From: Apostichopus japonicus | Lineage: Eukaryota > Echinodermata > Holothuroidea > Aspidochirotida > Stichopodidae | Assembly: GCF_037975245.1 (NCBI RefSeq) | Contig: NC_092580.1 | Coordinates: forward strand, 34,257,001-34,321,000 | Direction: 5' to 3' | Length of the DNA: 64,000 bases | In this document: positions 62,701 to 64,000 of the stretch, piece by piece | Position numbering within the stretch: the stretch's first letter is position 1 | How the letters are laid out: the number at the start of each line of letters is the position of its first letter | Notes under the pieces: generated by a model | The model's database searches: none | Told to the model about the DNA's origin: nothing | The model's input: only the letters and a program-made list of their open reading frames with translations | Made by a program: the position numbers and the translations under genes

Positions 62701-64000
62701 AGAATATTAGCTTACTATGGTCAGTGGCTGCGACACCCAAGGTGGTAACAAGTCCTGTTATAACAGTCATTTTCTGCTTGTCTGGGACTTTGATAAATGA
62801 TTGCACCAAATCTTGCAACGCAGAAATAATTACATCCAGTCCTCCAAGGATTCCTAATCGGGTTTGGTTTGCTGCTGGAAAATAGGAGAGAAAAGAAGAA
62901 AAGTTTACTTTGCATCTTCCATAAAAAGTGGATTTATAAACGAATAATACAGTTAACTACGATAGAGAAGGAAAATTAATTTGCAATAGCATGTTTGCTA
63001 AGGAATCAAACGTAATGCATTTTGAATAACCTCTGGATTAAAGTATCGCAGTCATCTCATGGTCAACGTTTGTGTTAAAGTACATTAAGTTGTTTGCATT
63101 TCTATAGGTTACTTCCTGATCAGTTTAAAAGCAATGAAATGGTGGTAGCGGCATCTGAGGTCTTCTCCAGTCAAACTAATTTCTGTCTTGATAAATATTG
63201 GCAAACCGCTGCAGCCATGTGCCAATCAATGTCTGCTATCAACAATTGTGAGAGTCTTAAAGACATTTCTGCACTTTGAATAATAATAATCATGATAAAT
63301 AAGTTCTTAATATAGCCCCAAATACCAAAAGGCCTCTAGGCGCTTTACAAAACCTAAAACAAATCAAAAAATCTAAAAGACAGAGAAATCAAAGGAATAA
63401 AAAAGTCTAGAGAATACATAAACAAAAATTAAACAGTATGTAAAATAAGAACACAAAAATCTAAAAACACAAGAAGACTATAAAACAGACCAAAACCTTT
63501 AAAAAACAAAACAAGGCTTTGCTACTTTCAAGCTTTCCCTAAACCCCTAAATGTAAGTCTTTCATTTCCACAAGGTACTTCAGCCCAACAGTTTATGAAG
63601 ACAGTATCACATTATCTATTAATTTCTGGTGGAAACAAATAATCATGCGGCGTCATTTGCAACTCTTGCTAGAACGTTCACAGTATTATGATTCCACATG
63701 TAACATCCCCACCCCACCATTCGCTTCTCCTCAGACACCCTTGAACATATTAACACAATTAATACAGAAACATAGATACATATATGTAAAGTATGGTCTA
63801 GTTAAAGCTCAGCCACTTGTATCATTGAGATTTGAGACTTTTCTGCTCTAAAATGCTTATTTTATGCTCTTGTAATTTGAAATTTGTCATATTTTCAGAG
63901 CATGGTCTCCACTCTCTCTCTCTCTCTGTACTAACCATTATTGCTGACAGTCAATGAAAGTAAGGAAGACACCTGCTGTAGTACTACCCCATTATCAGTC
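20054..64000 (-). CDS. TERB1: Telomere repeats-binding bouquet formation protein 1 (TERB1), partial gene, 8 exons visible
   Basis: The meiosis-specific protein that, with TERB2 and MAJIN, fixes telomeres to the inner nuclear membrane and links them to the SUN-KASH machinery. Exons found: 63936-64000 (cut by the window), 62716-62874, 60322-60453, 53388-53516, 52728-53146, 46190-47126, 34013-34119 and 20054-20251, about 2146 bp (715 residues). Every junction has AG/GT and matching phase. The first four exons encode armadillo-type helices (L-T-V-S-N-N-A-N-Q-T-R-L-G-I-L-G-G-L-D-V-I across the first junction) that align well with vertebrate TERB1. Next comes a long linker, then a C-terminal Myb-like domain whose motif G-V-K-R-H-G-K-H-W-N-A-I-L-W matches the vertebrate protein at most positions. 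The N-terminal exons are outside the window. No alternative family combines this ARM and Myb order. Confidence 0.87.
21595..21925 (+). mobile_element. Dispersed transposon-module copy with G/C-rich right end
   Basis: It starts near CAGACGCCTTGCGAGGAATT and matches 48500-48657 (CAGGCGTGTAGCGAGTAATT) through the ~150-bp module, then continues like 50206-50260. The right side alternates GGGGGG and CCCCCC hairpin-like runs and stops near CGCCGCCCATG. A precise target duplication was not found. Confidence 0.6.
23185..23530 (+). mobile_element. tRNA-derived SINE (family 1), diverged copy
   Basis: A degenerate tRNA-like head (TTGGTTAGGGTGTCCGCA ... AAGTTCCAATCCC) is followed by the same tail as the 26.2-kb copy: CTGTTCTGGATTT, AACAGAGTCTGTTCAAAGTA and TTGATCTCTAGAGTAAGGCA. 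Confidence 0.75.
23888..23900 (+). promoter_or_regulatory. DR1-like nuclear-receptor half-site pair
   Basis: GGGTCA-A-AGGTCA matches a DR1 consensus, with further AGGTCA half-sites nearby. It is intronic and may simply be part of a repeat; no functional claim. Confidence 0.25.
24446..24562 (+). repeat. Tandem duplication, ~61-bp unit, 2 copies
   Basis: ATTTATTTGGTATTCATACT followed by GGATCCTTGTYAGGAAGTTG and AACTTTGACCAAA occurs twice back to back with few differences. Confidence 0.85.
26060..26560 (+). mobile_element. tRNA-derived SINE (family 1), tandem-like arrangement
   Basis: The best-preserved tRNA-like head is at 26243-26316: A box TAGCCTAGTGGTTAGGATGT and B box GGTTCAAATCC. The family tail follows to 26560. 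A second copy of the tail (26060-26200) lies upstream of the head, so at least two insertions are abutted. It is not a functional tRNA gene because it is embedded in the repeat. Confidence 0.8.
30314..30640 (+). repeat. Tandem duplication, ~164-bp unit, 2 copies
   Basis: CTAAAACATTCCAATAAACA through GATTTAATTTTCCTTCACAC is repeated almost identically (copy 2 begins near 30478), with small differences around AATAGTCTGG/AATAGTATAG. Confidence 0.9.
32995..33595 (+). repeat. Degenerate minisatellite, ~36-bp unit, ~16 copies
   Basis: Units combine AGTGATGAGGTTGGTTAATT with AAAGCCTCAGCCTAGA. Sub-blocks are themselves repeated (33170-33330 resembles 33400-33560), indicating block duplication. Confidence 0.9.
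34013..34119 (-). CDS. TERB1: TERB1 exon g (pre-Myb exon)
   Basis: 107 bp between acceptor TCTCTCTGCAG and donor GTAAGT. Only one frame is open; it reads S-K-K-N-I-S-S-Q-G-N-C and ends K-C-E-I-P-L in phase 0. Phase fits both neighbours exactly. It is short and poorly conserved, so the call rests on splice sites and phase. Confidence 0.75.
34612..39200 (+). repeat. Satellite array, 99/100-bp unit, ~40 copies
   Basis: The unit contains AATATGAGGAAATACCCTGA, AAGCTGCCCATATTAGAGAA and ACAACGATGCCAGGATAGCC. Units ending CCCTAAATATG are 99 bp and keep a plus-strand frame open (repeats of MRKYPDRVQAAHIREGRF...). Units ending CAATCAAATATG are 100 bp and break that frame. From about 37560 to 38460 the array is strictly 100-bp periodic and very homogeneous. 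It is interrupted by an LTR at 35370-35971. It is treated as non-coding satellite within the TERB1 intron. Confidence 0.95.
35370..35971. mobile_element. Solo LTR (Ty3/Gypsy-like), 602 bp, 5-bp TSD
   Basis: It begins TGTCACGAGTATG and ends CATACCCGTGACA, an imperfect inverted repeat with TG...CA ends, and is flanked by CCCTG at 35365-35369 and 35972-35976. The duplicated CCCTG is part of the satellite unit, so the empty site can be read directly. An AATAAAG lies at about 35895 in a position suitable for a plus-strand LTR poly(A) signal. There is no internal retroelement sequence, so it is a recombined solo LTR. The superfamily is inferred from termini and TSD length only. Confidence 0.85.
42605..42660 (+). 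repeat. TGGA/TGGG tetranucleotide simple repeat
   Basis: An imperfect (TGGN)n run of about 55 bp. Confidence 0.8.
43590..43870 (+). mobile_element. Dispersed repeat (family R47), diverged copy
   Basis: It shares ordered blocks with 54415-54715 and 59535-59760: GACCAAATTCGTG-type block, CAGATTGCATTGTAA, TACCCTCAA, GGTATCACA, and CCCTACATATCCCTACTATA near the right end. Class is unknown; no coding sequence is visible. Confidence 0.6.
45103..45465 (-). other. Unexplained open reading frame inside a TERB1 intron
   Basis: The minus-strand frame is open for about 120 codons and ends at TAG (45103). It has higher GC than its surroundings and mixed residues (for example H-I-T-A-T-A-H-V-N-M-like and F-N-A-V-L-F-V-S-S-T-F). 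A possible acceptor (CTCGGACCAG) precedes it near 45455. I recognise no domain. It could be an exon of an unknown nested gene, a retrocopy fragment or chance. Confidence 0.3.
46190..47126 (-). CDS. TERB1: TERB1 exon f (large linker exon with in-frame minisatellite)
   Basis: 937 bp. The acceptor is TTGGATCACAG. The donor is GTCTGT (46189-46184), chosen because its phase fits the next exon. A slightly later GTAAAC donor would not fit. It starts V-N-T-V-S-T-G-Y-G-D-I with a short coiled-coil-like helix. Then come five full and one partial copies of DVTKKDVSTI (30-bp DNA unit, 46850-47025). The acidic, low-complexity remainder holds a Y-C-K-H-C-L-K-K-C cysteine cluster, possibly equivalent to the vertebrate Y-R-C-S-G-C stretch near the TERB2-binding part. 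No stop occurs before the donor. Confidence 0.85.
46850..47025 (-). repeat. In-frame 30-bp coding minisatellite in TERB1, ~5.8 copies
   Basis: The copies are essentially identical at DNA level (GAGACATCTTTCTTTGTTAC plus ATCAATTGTT on the plus strand). Each encodes DVTKKDVSTI on the minus strand. The perfect conservation suggests recent expansion. Confidence 0.95.
47580..47736. repeat. 19-bp inverted repeat with an adjacent ~50-bp direct repeat
   Basis: GTTCATGGAGAGTAGGTCC (47580-47598) is the exact inverse of GGACCTACTCTCCATGAAC (47718-47736). GAAATCCTGTGCTTAAAGGG plus following sequence occurs at about 47487 and again at about 47599. Confidence 0.85.
47655..48185 (+). pseudogene. Penelope-like retroelement remnant (C-terminal part of RT/linker)
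   Basis: One frame reads D-L-G-T-G-T-F-Q-P-Y-R-K-P-N-N, then after TGA (47855) N-I-P-Q-V-I-K-N, I-I-W-F-N-P-P-F-S-T-N-V-K-T, F-D-K-H-F-P-P, TGA (about 48124), L-H-K-I-F and M-K-I-S-Y. This order is characteristic of the region before the GIY-YIG part in widespread marine invertebrate Penelope-like or related retroelements. Two in-frame stops and the missing catalytic RT motifs mark it as dead. It runs into a TA microsatellite. Assignment is by remembered motif order. Confidence 0.6.
48184..48330 (+). repeat. TA/ATAC-type microsatellite
   Basis: Nearly pure (TA)n with interspersed TATACA and TACTGTA. It generates spurious Tyr/Ile open frames on both strands. Confidence 0.95.
48500..48657 (+). 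mobile_element. Left part of dispersed module element, split by a hAT insertion
   Basis: It starts CAGGCGTGTAGCGAGTAATT, contains the shared module and breaks off at CCTTGTAAG (48657). The expected continuation TTGCATCTAAGCATT... resumes at 50214, exactly after the insertion. Confidence 0.8.
48658..50205. mobile_element. Non-autonomous hAT transposon, 1548 bp, 8-bp TSD, nested in an older repeat
   Basis: The ends are CAGGGTTCGA and TCGAACACTG (9 of 10 bases inverted-complementary). The flanks are CTTGTAAG at 48650-48657 and 50206-50213, fitting the hAT target preference NTNNNNAN. The interior has no transposase. It holds short palindromic blocks: an ATTGCATAGCAA type near 48690-48770, and ATCGGTATCGGCCGATAT near 48870-48950. 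A weak tRNA B-box-like GGTTAGAACCCC lies at about 49409. Removing it restores a continuous host repeat. Confidence 0.9.
50214..50445 (+). mobile_element. Right part of the split dispersed element
   Basis: It continues the 48500-48657 copy (TTGCATCTAAGCATT..., GAAATTACTAGAGATGTCAT), then a G8 to C5 hairpin-like segment (50274-50294) and ends near CCTTGATCTGTCACTG, a hAT-like terminus on the minus strand. Flanking 8-mers do not match, so the outer boundaries are uncertain. Confidence 0.6.
50460..50660. repeat. Pyrimidine-rich tract with GC-rich palindrome
   Basis: About 150 bp of CT-rich, T/C homopolymer-like sequence is followed by GGGGGGCGCGCCCCC near 50619. On the minus strand, CAGGTGCGTATCCAGGGGGG looks like another hAT-type end, but its partner was not found. 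Confidence 0.5.
50659..50712 (+). repeat. TA microsatellite
   Basis: (TA)n of about 50 bp. Confidence 0.95.
51630..51825 (+). repeat. Direct repeat, ~60-70-bp unit, 3 copies
   Basis: GAAACATGTATTTCATGAAT (variants TCTCTTGAAT, TTCTTGAAT) followed by ACATTTGCTGTTGTATTCCA occurs three times. Confidence 0.85.
52728..53146 (-). CDS. TERB1: TERB1 exon e (linker)
   Basis: 419 bp. The acceptor is TTTTCAACAG and the donor is GTAAGT, ending phase 0 at T-S-D. It begins T-A-L-G-A-E-D-M-L. The rest is a polar, probably disordered linker followed by a heptad-like segment (D-E-R-I-K-R-V-E-A-E-V). Confidence 0.85.
53388..53516 (-). CDS. TERB1: TERB1 exon d (armadillo repeat)
   Basis: 129 bp. The acceptor is TTTGTGACAG and the donor is GTGAGT. 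It reads L-S-Q-K-Q-L-V-R-S-D-G-L-A-L-L-V-Q, ending V-L-E-S-C-L-R-W. It resembles the last vertebrate TERB1 armadillo repeat (L-F-K-N-N-G-L-P-L-M-I-Q). Confidence 0.87.
53762..54135. mobile_element. 374-bp MITE related to the 12.7-kb element, 8-bp TSD
   Basis: The ends are CATAGAAGTAGGAG and CTCCTACCCCTATG (imperfect inverted repeat). The flanks are AATAGAGC at 53754-53761 and 54136-54143. It has subterminal GCCCGAA motifs (near 53810, 54049 and 54071) and G/C runs just inside the ends, as in the 12697-13724 element. There is no coding sequence. Confidence 0.87.
54415..54715 (+). mobile_element. Dispersed repeat (family R47), copy
   Basis: Same block order as 43590-43870 and 59535-59760, ending with a single CTACACATCTCTCCTACAGT plus GTACATATTGGTCATTC unit that is tandemly amplified at 59.7-60.1 kb. 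The open frame across it is not a gene. Confidence 0.65.
56025..56312 (-). mobile_element. tRNA-derived SINE (family 2)
   Basis: On the minus strand, the head has A box TGTGGTCAAGTGGTTAAGGC and B box GGTTTGAATCC (56225-56310). A tRNA-unrelated body follows (GCCCAGGCGTGTACATGGGA, CCCCGGGGGACACAGAGATG). The open frame across it is not a gene. Confidence 0.78.
56550..57020 (+). repeat. Tandem duplication, ~300-bp period, 2 copies
   Basis: CTTGAGAAACTTCCTAATGA ... GATAGCAC...GACATTAAGG ... ATCAAGCATTT, a G-rich patch and GCTGGACxGTAT occur in the same order at about 56570-56745 and 56855-57020, diverged in the G-rich patch. Confidence 0.85.
57191..58428. mobile_element. Non-autonomous hAT transposon, 1238 bp, 8-bp TSD
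   Basis: It begins CAGGCTTGGGG and ends CCCCAAGCCTG (exact inverse), flanked by TTTAAATG at 57183-57190 and 58429-58436. Both ends carry dense subterminal GTAATCGTAATCGATTAC repeats (57205-57350 and 58285-58410) in both orientations, as expected for transposase-binding arrays. The interior has one small frame (58024-58254) without a recognisable transposase domain. Confidence 0.92.
59535..59690 (+). mobile_element. Dispersed repeat (family R47), copy adjoining a minisatellite
   Basis: The left and middle blocks match 54415-54660 (GTCCTCTATTCAGA, GACCAATTTCTTT, CAAATTGCATTACAACTAA). It then passes into the 47-bp array. Confidence 0.6.
59691..60123 (+). repeat. Minisatellite, ~47-bp unit, ~9 copies
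   Basis: The units are TTGGTGTTCTGTTCACCAAC plus CTACACATCTCTCCTACAGT and GTATATA. Some copies lack ACA after CTCCTAC. Each carries a CTCTCCTACAG motif that resembles a plus-strand splice acceptor. It leaves overlapping open frames that I do not call genes. Confidence 0.93.
60322..60453 (-). CDS. TERB1: TERB1 exon c (armadillo repeat)
   Basis: 132 bp between acceptor ATATTACAG and donor GTAGGC. It reads S-N-C-E-I-L-T-E-L-R-L-I-P-L-L-V-Q-L-L, the next helical repeat. Phase 2/1, like its neighbours. Confidence 0.86.
60454..62715 (-). other. TERB1 intron (2.3 kb) between exons b and c
   Basis: AT-rich, with a C run at about 62309-62332. No repeat family or gene recognised. Confidence 0.55.
62716..62874 (-). 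CDS. TERB1: TERB1 exon b (armadillo repeat)
   Basis: 159 bp. The acceptor is TTTTCCAG and the donor is GTAAGC. The frame reads N-Q-T-R-L-G-I-L-G-G-L-D-V-I-I-S-A-L, an armadillo helix pair matching the vertebrate V-G-G-L-D-V-L segment. It starts with 2 leftover bases and ends with 1. Confidence 0.87.
62875..63935 (-). other. TERB1 intron (1.1 kb) between exons a and b
   Basis: It contains a short dispersed motif at about 63310-63350 (CTCTAGGCGCTTTACAAAA) of the kind often found at the ends of marine invertebrate repeats. A CT run at 63914-63927 adjoins the exon a donor. Nothing else recognised. Confidence 0.5.
63936..64000 (-). CDS. TERB1: TERB1 exon a (partial, armadillo region)
   Basis: Encodes about 21 residues ending ...L-S-L-T-V-S-N-N, then G and donor GTTAGT (63935-63930). 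The leftover base plus CA from the next exon gives Ala. The 5' part lies beyond 64000. Confidence 0.75.

Overview
The window is nuclear DNA from a metazoan: AT-rich, with spliced genes, introns of many kilobases, many minisatellites, homopolymeric G/C tracts and non-autonomous transposons. The gene families and repeat style suggest a marine invertebrate deuterostome. An echinoderm, perhaps a sea cucumber, is my best guess, but that is inference and not proven by the sequence. Nothing looks prokaryotic or plasmid-like.

Layout. At 207-1463 (minus) lies a single-exon alpha-1,3-fucosyltransferase (GT10). At 2.0-2.5 kb (plus) is a decayed integrase-like gene. At 6422-7633 (plus) is an intronless class A GPCR coding region with unusual DRY and NPxxY motifs. 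Between and after these sit three minisatellites (33-bp, 10-bp and 53-bp units), a complete 1.03-kb transposon with an 8-bp target duplication (12697-13724) and a tRNA-derived SINE.

From about 20 kb to the right edge, the minus strand carries one large gene, which I identify as TERB1, the meiotic telomere-bouquet protein. Eight exons were assembled by eye: armadillo-type repeats (64000-53388), a long low-complexity linker with an in-frame 30-bp minisatellite (53146-46190), a short exon (34119-34013) and the C-terminal Myb-like domain (20251-20054). All splice phases agree. The first exons lie beyond 64000, and a separate last exon was not found.

The TERB1 introns hold most of the repeats. 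These include a ~40-copy 99/100-bp satellite (34.6-39.2 kb) split by a 602-bp solo LTR, a 36-bp minisatellite, two hAT-type elements with 8-bp target duplications (48658-50205, nested in an older repeat, and 57191-58428), a 374-bp MITE (53762-54135), a Penelope-like retroelement remnant, tRNA-derived SINEs, and a 47-bp minisatellite that appears to have grown from the end of a dispersed repeat.

The three genes are unrelated in function: Golgi glycosylation, cell-surface signalling and meiotic chromosome dynamics. No operon-like or cluster logic is visible. The most informative content is the TERB1 gene model, including a probable TRF1-docking motif created at an exon junction, and the set of insertions whose exact ends and target duplications can be read.
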